Below are positions 9,267 through 18,942 of a DNA stretch of 64,000 bases, one piece after another (position 1 is the stretch's first letter; every line of letters begins with the position of its first letter). The notes beneath the pieces were generated by a model, which saw only the letters and a program-made list of their open reading frames with translations, had not been told where the DNA came from and did no database searches. The DNA is from Isochrysis galbana (Eukaryota > Haptophyta > Isochrysidales > Isochrysidaceae): NCBI GenBank assembly GCA_018136815.1, contig CM030932.1:9701924-9765923 (forward strand). The letters are read 5' to 3'. A program made the translations under genes and the position numbers.

Positions 9267-10213
9267 TGGACACACCACTTCTTCAGGCTCTCAGTGGACG
9301 GTCCGCAATGCTGGCCCTCCTCACGTACGCCGGCTGCTACTGGGCCTCGGGCCGAGCCATCTCGCGCCCGGCGCCTTTCGGCCCACGCTGGATTGCCGCT
9401 TTGCTTGCCAACTTCTTCACCTGGCTGATGCGTGTCGTCGGAAAGTGCCCAATCACGAGCGTGCCTCCCGAGAAGCCTCTAGTCGAAGGGCGTCAGACAG
9501 AAGTCGTCTGGCACCCTCATGGTGCATACACAACCATGTGCTTCATGCACTGCGCACAGTACACTGTCGCCGCTCAGCCGCTCCAATGGTATCCAGGTGT
9601 GGCGCCCGTGCTCTTTAAAGTCCCCTTCTTCCGCGAGATGCTCCTACTGCTCAACGCGCGCTCGGTCGAGCGCAAATCACTTGAGGCACTTGTCCTCGCC
9701 GGGCACTCGATCGGCGTCCAACCCGGTGGCATTCCCGAGCAGCTACTCTCCGATCACCGACGAGAAATCGCTCTGTTTCCGCGCCATCTCGGCTTTGTAC
9801 GCCTAGCCATGCGCTATGGCCTCGATCTACTCCCCGTCTACATCTTTGGTGAAAATCAGGCGTACACGACAATGGGGGAATGGGGCCAGGCCTTGTCGGC
9901 CTTCACCTACAAATGGCTCGGCATGCCACTCGTCCCTGTCACAGGCCGATTTGGTCTTCCTTGGCTCGTACCGAAGCCAACAAACGTCCATGTGCGCTGG
10001 GGCAATGCCATCTCTGCTGGTTCCCCGAACCCAAACCCCACAAACGACGAGGTGCAGGCCGTCTTCGAACTGTACCTTGCTGAGCTGCGCCGCGTCTTCA
10101 ACAAGCACAAGGACGCTTGTCTGCCGCCGGAGGTTGCTGCGAAGGGCCTCACCGTCATGTTCCACGGCAAGGAGCCGGGCGCCTCGTTGCGCACATCAAA
10201 CTCTAAACTCTGA
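9266..10213 (+). CDS. DGAT2: Type 2 diacylglycerol O-acyltransferase
   Basis: A single-exon frame of 315 residues. It has the DGAT2 family hallmarks: an N-terminal hydrophobic segment (about residues 14-60 with FFTWLMRVVG), the catalytic HPHG at residues 83-86 (VVWHPHGAYTT), VKFPFF-like VLFKVPFFREM, IGVQPGGIPEQL, and the ALFPRHLGFVRLAMRYGLDLLPVYIFGEN block. It acylates diacylglycerol with acyl-CoA to make triacylglycerol at the ER; monoacylglycerol acyltransferases of the same family cannot be excluded. Length is normal for the family (about 300-390). The ATG lies inside the stop of the upstream CX9C gene, so either the two share one transcript or DGAT2 has its own promoter within that gene. 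Sequence to about 10430 is probably its 3' UTR. Confidence 0.92.
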   Translation: MDTPLLQALSGRSAMLALLTYAGCYWASGRAISRPAPFGPRWIAALLANFFTWLMRVVGKCPITSVPPEKPLVEGRQTEVVWHPHGAYTTMCFMHCAQYTVAAQPLQWYPGVAPVLFKVPFFREMLLLLNARSVERKSLEALVLAGHSIGVQPGGIPEQLLSDHRREIALFPRHLGFVRLAMRYGLDLLPVYIFGENQAYTTMGEWGQALSAFTYKWLGMPLVPVTGRFGLPWLVPKPTNVHVRWGNAISAGSPNPNPTNDEVQAVFELYLAELRRVFNKHKDACLPPEVAAKGLTVMFHGKEPGASLRTSNSKL

Positions 10214-10876
10214 TCGGGTGCGATGGCAATCTGCTCTCCCCGAAAGAAGCACAGCTGCTTGCGGTCAGTGGATGGAGAGCAGGGTATCAATGTGCTTGAG
10301 GTGTGCAAGGGAGACGCGGTCGACGTTGTCGTCGTACAACTAGCCATCTCAAAGACGAGGAGTGCAAGAGTTCGAGCAAAAATCTGGAGCCAGACGTATA
10401 GGTTGGTGTCCACATTATGCAATGTTATGTGACGCGCACGCAACTAACTGTATAACCAGTTGCCATGTTATAATAAAACATCTGAGCGTTAGTACCACTA
10501 CCACTACTGCCACTAGCCCGGTACTACCACGACACCCCTCAGCGCACCTACCCGTAGGCCTTGACGTGGTGTGTCAAGGCGAGAAGCGCTCGATCACCAT
10601 CACCCACAGTATGGAAAAGCGTTCAATCACCATCAGCCTACACGTGGAACGCGTTCAATTGCCATCATCCCCACAGCATGGGAAAGCTTTGCTGTCACGG
10701 ATGGTTTTACGTGGTGTGTGGTGTGCACCCTAGAACTTATATTGGGATGCGGAGGGGGAGAGGGCCGCGTGAGTCGAGCCGTGATCTGACGAATTGTGAT
10801 GGCCCATAGGGCCTGAGGGCAATGAGGAAGGGGCCATGCCGGCGGCAGGCGCGGCGGAGGAGACGAGTTCGGAGGT

Positions 10877-10900
10877 GCTGACGGGCTGAGGCCCGTCAGC
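10877..10900. other. Perfect 10-bp hairpin
   Basis: Arms GCTGACGGGC and GCCCGTCAGC with a TGAG loop. It has no T-tract that would suggest a terminator. Function unknown. Confidence 0.6.
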
Positions 10901-11517
10901 AGAGGAAGGCGGGCAGGCGGGCTTGAGCGAGGGCGAGGACGGCGGCGAAAGCGGCATCGAGCGAGCGGCGAGAGGCGAGAGCGAGTGTGAGGAGGGCTGT
11001 GATGGCAGGGGCTGGCGAGATAAGGAGAGGTTGTAGGGTATGAGTGTTACGAGAGCGAGAGCGACGAGAGCGAGAGCGACGACGGATGACGACTGGCGAC
11101 AGGACGACGGACAACGACACCCAGGAAAACACCCCGTCTCTCGCCCCACGACTTTCTCACATAACTCGACTGAAATCAAACCCAAACACTCCGGCCAGAC
11201 GACGACGGACGACGATCAGAAGGCGATCTGTCGGCGATCCCGTCTGGAAGGAGAATCGCACCATAACGGAAACGAGGGGCAATCCTGCCGCACAAGATTC
11301 CAAAAGACTTACCAAATAAGACGAGAGAAGTGCGGTGTGCCTAAGGGGGAGATGCGATGAGATTGCAAATTAAACCTGATTGCAATCACTGAAGTAGATA
11401 GAGAAGCGCGGAGAAGATAGCGAATTAAACCTATTTGCGAGGCGCCTAGGAGGGAGAAAGGTGGGGAAACTTCCCTTCTCTTCGAGAGAAAGAGAGAGAA
11501 CGCTCCACAACCCAAGA

Positions 11518-11636
11518 CCCTATGCGTCCAAGCGAAGCTTTTTGACCGAGAACGAGAACGAGAGAATTATAACGATAAATGCCGAACGACGAAGAGAAGA
11601 GAGAAGCCTAACGAGTGTCGACTCGCGAATGCGACA
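11518..11636 (+). repeat. Dispersed direct repeat, copy 1
   Basis: About 120 bp ('gcgtccaagcgaagcttttt' to 'gtcgactcgcgaatgcgaca') recur in the same orientation at 19500-19622 with a few small indels. Not otherwise recognised. Copy 1 lies just outside the probable left end of the hAT element that reaches 16083. Confidence 0.8.
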
Positions 11637-11946
11637 CCCCCCTGCTAGGATCGAGCGTCCCGCGAGGAAAGAAGAGAGCCTAACGGACATCGGAGAGCTC
11701 CGAACAAGTCACATCGATTGGATATTCGCCGATCGCCGAGACCCGCAAGCAAGCTCGGCGGAGTGATGGGGAGGGGGTATGGGGTATGGGTAGGCCGGTA
11801 TGGGGGGTATATACTTTGTGGCCCCACACATTGCTCTATCTATGAATGATGTGTGTCGTATGTCACATGCATGTCACATGCATTCACAGTTAGTATAGTG
11901 CGTGGCGGGCTCACGATCACCATATGACATACGACATACATACTTC

Positions 11947-12192
11947 TTACGCACACGCGCCCTTGCGCTTATTGCGATTGCATCGCAACATCACCGACGC
12001 CTCCACCTGATCAGCCAACGAATTAGCACGATCTGCACCAAACATGCATTGCAGCAAACTGAACACACGCTCAGACGCGGCAGAGTTGGGGCTGAGACAA
12101 AGGGCAATCCGTGCAGCAATCGCCCAAGTTGGAAACTTGGTATGGTGCGATGCCCACCATGATAGCACGTCTTTGGTTAAAGACTGCACATC
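11947..12192 (-). pseudogene. hAT transposase C-terminal dimerisation domain (3' half)
   Basis: The minus-strand frame reads DVQSLTKDVLSWWASHH, FPTWAIAARIALCL and SPNSAASERVFSLL, then SLADQVEASVMLRCNRNKRK. This is the hAT dimerisation region (W-W, FP..A, SSAASERVFS, VM...N). The frame is broken exactly where the LINE at 12193 starts; the preceding codons (DHADVQSF) resume on the other side, at 15275 onward. The sense strand runs right to left. The terminal repeat is not clear: TATGGGTAGGCC at 11785 resembles the right end at 16083, but the flanks do not match. Confidence 0.85.
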
Positions 12193-12216
12193 AACTATCG
12201 TTAAACCGATAGGGTC

Positions 12217-13029
12217 ATGGAGCGCGCGCCGCTCCCCTCCCCTCCTGCCGCCCCACCCGCCGCGATGGATGATCGGGCCATGCTCGACGCCTCGAACCCG
12301 AAGCGCCCACGAGAGGGCGCCCCACCGACCAAGGTGCGCACGAGGCGCGACCCGAGCCGTCCCCGGACAGCCACACGCCAGCAAGGACACCATGCCCAGC
12401 ATGGCCACCACAGCCCCCAACTCCTCCCAACCACTCATGGCCACACGACAGCTGTGACAAGCCGGCTCAGAGCCGCATCCCATAGGGAAAGCCGCAAGGC
12501 TGGGCCCCTACAAAGCCGCGGTACTGACCCCGTGCGACAGCACGAGGCACAGACCTGGCCAGACATCTCACCAACTCCAAGGGGGGAACAGTCAAACTGG
12601 TGCAGCACAAGCTGCACCAGGGGAACGGAATGGCAGACCACCCCCAAGGGAGACCATGAAGATGGCTCTTGGGCCCAACCCGCAGTCCCTCCGTCGCCGC
12701 GGGCGACGACGAGGACAGTCGAGACAAATCCAGAACAGACCCACAGCCAAGCCTGCACCCACACAAACACCAAGAGGGGCACATGCCCACACCACAAGCG
12801 TAGCGAAACGCACCACGATCCTGATGCACCCGCATCAGACCACGCTCAAGGGGCATGGGACTCTCCCCATGCCTCCAAGACCCGCAAATTCCAGACTAAC
12901 CCCCACTCCGCCGCCGCCGGCCCTCAGATGGCAGACATCCAAGACATCGAGCAAGAGATGGAACCCACCCGGGAACGCCCCGTCCCCCGCGGAGGAACAA
13001 CAAATGCCCCCCCCAGAAATCCGCATTAG
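12217..13029 (+). CDS. LINE N-terminal (ORF1-type) protein
   Basis: 270 residues starting MERAPLPSPPAAPPAAMDD with NPKRPREG near residue 30, matching the MERAPPPS...SPKRPRQD start of the 57957 copy (minus). Most of the chain is low-complexity Gln, His, Thr and Pro sequence. An acidic IQDIEQEMEPT segment near the end corresponds to LLDEDLESEPE of the other copy. No RNA-binding motif is recognisable in this copy. The frame ends PPRNPH and overlaps the next frame, which continues one base out of register. Confidence 0.6.
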   Translation: MERAPLPSPPAAPPAAMDDRAMLDASNPKRPREGAPPTKVRTRRDPSRPRTATRQQGHHAQHGHHSPQLLPTTHGHTTAVTSRLRAASHRESRKAGPLQSRGTDPVRQHEAQTWPDISPTPRGEQSNWCSTSCTRGTEWQTTPKGDHEDGSWAQPAVPPSPRATTRTVETNPEQTHSQACTHTNTKRGTCPHHKRSETHHDPDAPASDHAQGAWDSPHASKTRKFQTNPHSAAAGPQMADIQDIEQEMEPTRERPVPRGGTTNAPPRNPH

Positions 13030-14035
13030 CAAAAATGGTGAGTTCTACGCACGACATAAAGGCGTCTGGTTTGAGGCCGAACTGTCATACCTGGGCACGC
13101 CCATCATAGGAGAGCGACTACAAGGCGCACCAACCGACTTAGACATATGCCCCCCCGCTAAATGGGGGGAAGGATACAAGGGAAACAGGATACTGGAATT
13201 CCCTCTGCCGGAAGAGTACGCACTAGACGGAAGCACACCATTAGACAAAACAAAGGTGAGCCACCTAACGAAAGCCCTTCAGAAACAGAACGACAGAACC
13301 CAAACCCAAAGTGGACCTCAACGATGGAAGGATAGACTCCCGGTCAACACGAACACGAACACATGGAGGCATCTGGCTCGCATATACACCTCCCCGATGA
13401 TGACAGCAAGAGACACATACCTACACTTCCAACACATCACGCATCGACGGATTGGAACGCACAACAGATTCCCCGGAAGAGACCCGACATGCCGCCTCTG
13501 CAAGCTAGCGCACGAATCCTCCACGCACCTAGGGACATGCCCGGCGCTAGACGACATCTTTGACATGATACACGAGTTAACGGACTACCACCCAACCCAA
13601 CAAGTTTCGACAAATACCGACCAAGCCGTAGACAGATTGTTCATACTCCCCAACACGCACTCGCCACACTCTAGAGAGATACTATACATCCTAGCATGGA
13701 GATATATTCTAACAGACTTTTACAAAGTACACTTCGACGACATAACATTCGATAGCAAACAAATCAAGAGAAGAATTCTGACGAGATTCACCACCCTAGT
13801 GAAAGCAGCGCACTTCGGCAACTCCACGGACGCGGCCAGAAGAGCCCAGGCGGACATGGGTCGACAACCAAAAAAACGAATGGACACCAACGACTTCCGC
13901 CCTCTCTTCGACGCAACAGACAACGACAACGATACACTAGTACCAAGTCACACCTTAAAAATAACAACACAAAAACTAGACATCGAACATATCCTCATGC
14001 AAGAAAACAACGAACAAGCGAGCGACCAGGGATAG
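13023..14035 (+). CDS. LINE C-terminal domain with C-x2-C-x8-H-x3-C knuckle
   Basis: About 337 residues beginning ISKNGEFYARHKGVW. Landmarks shared with the 54956-55950 copy (minus): ELSYLGTPIIGERL, PPAKWGEGYKGN, FPLPEEYALDG, WRHLARIYTSPMMTARDTY, HRRIGTHNRF, CRLCKLAHESSTHLGTC, LYILAWRYILTDFYKVHFD and ADMGRQPKKRMDTND. In non-LTR retrotransposons this type of cysteine-histidine knuckle sits after the RT and thumb; here the N-terminal part leads straight into it. The reading frame is open for over 1 kb, which argues for recent insertion or for selection. It could be expressed with the upstream frame by frameshifting. Nucleic-acid binding is inferred from the knuckle only. Confidence 0.72.
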
Positions 14036-14083
14036 CGCCCTGGCCACAAGGGAGGAGAGACTCCCAAACGACCCACCCATAGG

Positions 14084-14999
14084 TAGGGCCTGGTAAGAGT
14101 TTCGCGCCGGACCCCCCCAAGTTTCGCGCAAAAGTTTTGCAAAGTTTCGCACTAATCCGCCCAAGTTTCGCAATAAGTTTCGCAAGTTTCGCGTCTTTTT
14201 CGAGGAGTTGTATGTTGTATGTACGTACATGCAATTTTAAATGTAGCTGTAGCTGTAGTTGGTTGCTGGGGCGCCATGATGCCCCGTACGCCCGCCCCCG
14301 GGCTCTGCCAGGGTGCCAGGGTCTTTGCAAGGCCTGCGGGGATATCTTCACCCGCGCCTTCACCTGCGTCTGCGAGTGATACACTTGGTTGTAGCCACCC
14401 CGAAAATCAGCCGGGAGACGAGACGATAGGCACAAGGCACAACTAAGAACTAAGTGCGCACCCAGGACGTCCTGCCAGGACAATCCCGACACTCCGACAC
14501 GAGGAGGGAACCAGAACGACACAAGTATACGAGCACGGCGCACAAAATACCTCGATAGGTAGGGCAACGACATCTATAGATAGTCTATAGCGCATAACGA
14601 AAGGCCTCCCTCGAACTCGCACTCCGAGCCGGGCCCATGGCAGCAGAGCACCTGAGCACTTGGGCCGCACCCCCAAAACCAAAGTAAAAGGAACGAGGGG
14701 GGGAAGGAAAGGGGGCGAAGGAAAGGGAAGTAAGGGCGATGACGAACGGGAGGTAGAAAGAGGATGCCAGTCTAGCAATAGGTGTTAGCGTTAGCCCTGG
14801 ATCTTCAGATTTTTTTCCGCTCCTCGTTACTTGCCTCTCGCCAGCGGCCAGCGGCGACCGTAACCGTAACGTCGTAACGGTAAGTTTCGCGGAGTTTCGC
14901 ATACGGGCAATTTTGGGGCCCAAGTTTCGCGAAAGTTTCAGGGCCAAAAAAGTGACCCAAGTTTCGCGATGAGTTTCGCGAAACTCTTACCCGGCCCTA
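14084..14999. mobile_element. Non-autonomous hAT-type element with TAGGGCC ends
   Basis: Flanked by the 8-bp duplication CCCATAGG (14076-14083 and 15000-15007). Termini are TAGGGCCTGGTAAGAGTTTC and, inverted, TAGGGCCGGGTAAGAGTTTC. Both subterminal regions are packed with AAGTTTCGC copies (about 14098-14195 and 14880-14985), the usual arrangement of hAT transposase-binding sites. There is no transposase; the centre holds a LINE 3' fragment. It sits within the 3' part of the LINE at 12193-15274. Confidence 0.88.
14430..14816 (+). mobile_element. 5'-truncated LINE 3' end inside the hAT-type element
   Basis: The stretch 'aaagtaaaaggaacgagggg' through 'ggatcttcagattttttt' resembles the 3' end of the LINE at 54634-54760 (minus; '...aatcttcagattttttt') and the LINE 3' UTR at 15112-15230. 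Boundaries and target duplication are not clear. Confidence 0.55.
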
Positions 15000-15288
15000 C
15001 CCATAGGGGGAAGCCGCAAGGCTGGGCCCCCACATAGAGACGCGACCCAAAGCGTCTCACAGTAACTGCGAGCCAAAAGGCCTGCCCCCCCCCCTCCCCC
15101 GACGCCAGACCCAAAGTAGTGCACATGGGTCGACCGCCCAAAACCGAATAAAAAGGACCGAGGGGGGGGGCGAAAGGGGAGCGGGAGTGGGGCAAGGGCG
15201 ATGTCAGGGGGTGTCCCTAGCGAGAGGGATGGGGGATAGCAGAATTGTAGGCACCTTCAAGAATGTTTTTTTTAAAAGACTGCACATC

Positions 15289-16083
15289 GGCATGGTCGAT
15301 CTTAGTGCCCCGGCATGCAATCAGATACACGGGAAGCTCTTTCTTGAGCTCCTCCCCGACATTAAGGATGTGAGCGAAACACGTAGTAACCTTTGAGAGT
15401 TCATCAACCCAACGTTCATCAACTTTGCCGTAAGCGAAGGCCGGATTGAATGCTCGAAGAAGTCCAGTCATGCGATGCTGCTTGCCGCCGTGATAAGGGG
15501 CCGCACAATTATCATTCAGACGATCCTCTAACTAAATATTCGTATGCCCCGGATACATGCTTGATGAGTGACAGCCATTGAGGAAGAGCAGACACATCAA
15601 TGGCCCTGCGCATCTCATTCTCATCAGTCACGACAAGCGTCGATTGATTGGAATACGAGATAGTCCACGAGCCGGCGAGCCGGCTCCGCAACGCCGGCGC
15701 AACGAAGAGCGTCGTGCAACGTCGCGCAGTGCCGTTCCCACTCCTACACACAAACAAGGGAAAGGCGGGCGCGGCGGCTGAGAAGAAGAGGGCGTGCGCG
15801 CACCTCATCCGGCTCACCTTGCATGACTCGCGACTCGCGCCTCGCGCTTTCCAACCCTCAGCTCTGCAGCAAATACTATAGTAACACGTTGTTACTGTAT
15901 ATGTACGTATATGTTGGGTGCCCTCCCCCCCTCCCCCCACCGTTGCCCGCTCATGGCTCATGGGGCACGCGCCTCTCCCGCTTGAGCCACCCAAACATCC
16001 AGCAGATATCCAAAAATATCCAGTTGGGCAAAAGCCCACCCAAATATCCAATTCACATATCCGGATATTTTGGCCTACCCCTA
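15289..16083 (-). pseudogene. hAT transposase, upstream half, and right terminus
   Basis: The minus-strand frames include DENEMRRAIDVSALPQWLSL (near 15600), then MTGLLRAFNPAFAYGKVDER and LPVYLIACRGTKIDHADVQS, which lead into the dimerisation domain now at 11947-12192. The core is split by frameshifts and the catalytic region is not complete. The right end at 16083 carries TAGGGGTAGGCCAAAATATC (inverted), preceded by repeated 'caaatatcca' subterminal motifs; it closely resembles the ends of the 44125-45078 element. Together with the left half this was one hAT copy of perhaps 1.2 kb or more before the LINE insertion. Confidence 0.75.
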
Positions 16084-16358
16084 TCGATGGCTCATGCTCA
16101 TGCCCCTTGGGCGGGACCCGTCGCCCGCCTCTGCTTTACACTTCGCGCACACTTCAGGACACACGCGCTAGGCGCATACTGGCTTAACATCAACAACATT
16201 TTCTATTCTACTTTCTCCCCAGGGGAGAATCGTAGGATCTCGAATGCACAAAATACATTTTCAAGACACCCACGCCAAGATGATGAAGATGAAGCACGCT
16301 CAGACAATATCACAATGAGGATACAATCGACCACAATGCAGACTCAATCTCCCGAGAG
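16084..16358. other. Short intergenic stretch
   Basis: No supported feature between the hAT terminus and the Lys-rich frame on the minus strand. Confidence 0.4.
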
Positions 16359-16694
16359 CTACATCGCCGACCGTCCACCCCGCGTCTCGCTCCGGCGCGC
16401 TGCCATACTAGCCGCTCTGTTCTTGGCCTTCTCCTTCTTGGCAATTGGGCCGCGCCGCTTCTTGTCTTTCTTGTGCTTGGAACCGGTCTTTTTGCCAGCA
16501 GGGCCCTTGTATCCAGGGATTGCGGCCTTCAAAGGAACATCCAAATTAAATTTGCGCTCCTTTGGAGCAGGATTGCTTGACCCGCGCTTATCGGCCGGGC
16601 GAGGGCGCCGTGGTCGCTCAGGCTCTGGCTGGGGCTCCAGCGACGACACTACTGTTGTAGCAACCATCCCATCAAAATCATACGTAGCACTCTC
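16359..16694 (-). CDS. Partial Lys/Arg-rich C-terminal region, unidentified
   Basis: The minus-strand frame leaves the assembly gap as ESATYDFDGMVATTVVSS and ends in a stop at 16359. It includes KFNLDVPLKAAIPGYKG, then a basic tail (KKTGSKHKKDKKRRG, KKEKAKNRAASMAARRSETR). It could be the end of a nucleolar or other basic protein. There is no evidence that it belongs to the MFS gene on the other side of the gap, whose family ends in membrane helices. Not recognised. Confidence 0.4.
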   Translation of the reverse strand, partial: ESATYDFDGMVATTVVSSLEPQPEPERPRRPRPADKRGSSNPAPKERKFNLDVPLKAAIPGYKGPAGKKTGSKHKKDKKRRGPIAKKEKAKNRAASMAARRSETRGGRSAM

Positions 16695-16794
16695 NNNNNN
16701 NNNNNNNNNNNNNNNNNNNNNNNNNNNNNNNNNNNNNNNNNNNNNNNNNNNNNNNNNNNNNNNNNNNNNNNNNNNNNNNNNNNNNNNNNNNNNN
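16695..16794. other. Assembly gap (100 N)
   Basis: A run of exactly 100 N, the conventional size for a gap of unknown length. It cuts the MFS transporter gene. Confidence 1.
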
Positions 16795-17440
16795 CGTTCT
16801 GGCAGGTGGAGAGGAGAGAGTACCACGATCCGCGCGAGGCAGGGTCGGGAAACCAGGCAAGGAAGATGTTTGTAATCGATGGCCAGCCGAAGGACTGAGC
16901 GAATCCGTTCGAACCCCAAAGAAGTACCATCAGCGCGAGCGAAGACGTGGAGCCAATCGCGAGGTTGACGGCGCCCGATGCGAGCAGCGCCGCAACGAGC
17001 AAATGCTTGGGCGGAACCATGTCTATGAGCACGCCGTTGAGCAGCGCGCACGAGCCGTAGACGATCTCAAAGGTCGATCCCAGCATTCCCGCCTCGCCCT
17101 TGCCCGCGCCTAGATCGGAGAGTACGGAGGGCAGCCAGAAACCGTAGTTCTTGCGTGCCATGAGCATCGTCATGTACGCACCGTAGATGAGCGTGAACTC
17201 TCTCCATCGCCAGCGCGTGGTGTCGAGAACGGGCTGTGGCCATGGCTCGTCGAGAAGCTCCTCCTCCCGGTCCCACCGCAGCGGTGGCGCCGCGCGGGAG
17301 CTCATCTTACTGTTTGGGGGCTCCTCCAGCTCCGAGCCCGAGTGCTCTGGCGAGGTGTCTGGAGGGGCTAGCCGGAGCGGAGGGCGAGGTTTTGGGGCTT
17401 GGGAGAGCCGCTGCTCTGAGGCCGAACGGCTGAGGCACAT
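16795..17440 (-). CDS. MFS transporter, organophosphate:Pi antiporter (SLC37/GlpT) type, 5' part
   Basis: 215 residues visible, from an ATG at 17440 (alternative ATG at 17305, MSSRAAPP) to the gap. After an acidic, Ser-rich cytosolic N-terminus comes the first half of an MFS fold: YGAYMTMLMARKNYGFWLPS, then the helix 2 motif EAGMLGSTFEIVYGSCALLN, the loop NGVLIDMVPPKHLL (position of the MFS D-R/K motif), helix 3 ASGAVNLAIGSTSSLALMVL, and the highly conserved LWGSNGFAQSFGWPSITNIF and GSWYSLLSTCQN. WG.NGF.QS.GWP and W.S..STCQN are typical of the OPA family (glycerol-3-phosphate, hexose-phosphate and related antiporters). The exon shows no stop before the gap. Substrate cannot be assigned. Confidence 0.82.
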
Positions 17441-17525
17441 CCGGACTGCGCGCAGCCCCGCCGAACCTCGCTGAGGCCCCCCTTCACCCCCACCCCCTTG
17501 ACTGGGGCTCCCTCTGGCTGCTCTG

Positions 17526-17577
<52 letters not shown>
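17526..17577. repeat. (GA)n microsatellite
   Basis: About 50 bp of GA, followed by purine-rich sequence to about 17665, upstream of the MFS transporter on its coding-strand 5' side. Confidence 0.95.
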
Positions 17578-17579
<2 letters not shown>

Positions 17580-17581
<2 letters not shown>

Positions 17582-18930
17582 ATAAGAAGAGGAAGAGAGA
17601 GAAAAAGAGACTGGCAGGCAGGGAGGGAGAAGGGAGGGGGGGGGAGAGAGAGAGCGAGAGAGAGGGTGAGCGGCCTGCTGATCTGTCAACCCACGGGAGC
17701 ACCCAGGCGGTAACATAATGAATCGCCCGGATATCAGAAAAGAGCGAGGAGAGGTTGGGCCTCGTCTCGCAGAATGAGGACGATGCACACTACGAACGAA
17801 CGCGGGAGGGGATGCGCCGCACGACAGAGATATGACGGAGCATTATGTAAAGAACAGGCATAGACGAGGGAGACGAGGAGACGATCCAAGAACCTGGAAC
17901 GCGCGCGACAGATAGACACAGAGACAGGCAACTAATTATTCCTCTCCCCCTTACCCCTCCCCGTCTCTCTCTTGACCCCCCCCCCCCGTCTCTCTCTCTC
18001 TCGGCTTCTCCCGCGCTGCTCTCCCTCCCCCCCCCCCCCCCCCCCCCGCGCGCCCAAGGGAAGAAGCCCCGCTCTCTCTCGTGCGCAGCTCCGCTCTCAG
18101 CTCGCCTTCCCCCCTCTCTCCCCCTTCCCCCTCTTCTCTCCCCCTCTCTCCCCTCTCCTTCTCTCCCCCTCTCCCCCTCTCCCCCTTCTCCCCTTCTCCC
18201 CCTTCCCCCTTCCCGCGCGGACCTCCCCGCCCCCCCGCCCCCGCCCCCCCCCCCTCCCGCGCCCCCCAGAGGGCTCATTCGAGGCTTCGTCAAAAGGCCC
18301 TTTTGACCGGCTCACCTTCCCCTCATTCGCTTCGTCAAATCTCTCCACGACGTAATCCTGACTCCTCCCCCCCACCCCCCACCCTTTTTTTTTCTGGAGC
18401 AGCGGCCTGCAAGTCTCAAGAGCGAGAGAAGCGTGGCGGCGTGCGGCGTGACCCTCTGGGTCTACTCTACTCTAGAGCAGAAGGCTCGTCCGTGGACAGT
18501 TCCAGTTATTCCCTCCGAGCAAGCCTTAGCAGAATCCGCCGCCGTCTCGGTCCGGTCCATGGACGGATTTGAAGCGGGCTCTTGGCTCTTGCTCTTGGCT
18601 CTTGGCGGGCTTGGAGTTGGAGTAGCTGCTAGCTAAGTCATGTCAAGTCGCGTTCCGTCAAAAGAGGGCCAGGTGATATTTTTTTCGCCCAGAAATGCTT
18701 GTTTTCTTTTTAGGTAGGAATGCCACAAAAATTCCCCCAGAGCCAGAGTATTATTATTACGAAGATGAGTAGGCGCGTGCGCATAGCACCTCCCCCCCCC
18801 AAAGAAACACACACACACGGTAACCCCAAGCTACACAGGCTGAGTTTTCATCTTTTTCTAACATTGGGTGGCGAGTGCGCATGCCAACGCTTTTCCTCTG
18901 CGTTTCCTCTAAGGCCGACAAGATATTTCG
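17580..18930. other. Low-complexity intergenic region
   Basis: Purine-rich to about 17670, then pyrimidine-rich with C-runs (17940-18260). The remainder (18300-18930) has no family match on either strand. Open frames are compositional. Confidence 0.5.
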
Positions 18931-18942
18931 CACGGAGCACAT

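Larger units (their letters stand above)
10214..11784. other. Intergenic region with small repeats
   Basis: 10561-10700 holds three imperfect copies of a roughly 45-bp unit ('aagcgttcaatcaccatca' type). 10877-10900 is a perfect hairpin (next entry). 11040-11090 has 'gagcgacgagagcgagagcg' repeats. No coding gene supported. Confidence 0.5.
12193..15274 (+). mobile_element. LINE-like element, copy b, with target-site duplication, RT missing
   Basis: Flanked by the 14-bp direct repeat AAAGACTGCACATC (12179-12192 and 15275-15288), which is hAT coding sequence duplicated on insertion. The 5' end is a hairpin (CTATCG/CGATAG, 12195-12212) right before ATGGAGCGCGCG. It encodes an N-terminal frame and a C-terminal zinc-knuckle protein but no RT palm or thumb. 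It is invaded by a hAT-type element (14084-14999), and its 3' end is T8 on the sense strand. The duplication shows it moved by target-primed integration, presumably with enzyme supplied in trans. Confidence 0.88.

Noticed and set aside
14100-14200. Short repeated AAGTTTCGC units as a CRISPR or origin iteron array
   Set aside because: They are mirrored at the other end of an element with 8-bp target duplication, so they are hAT subterminal repeats.
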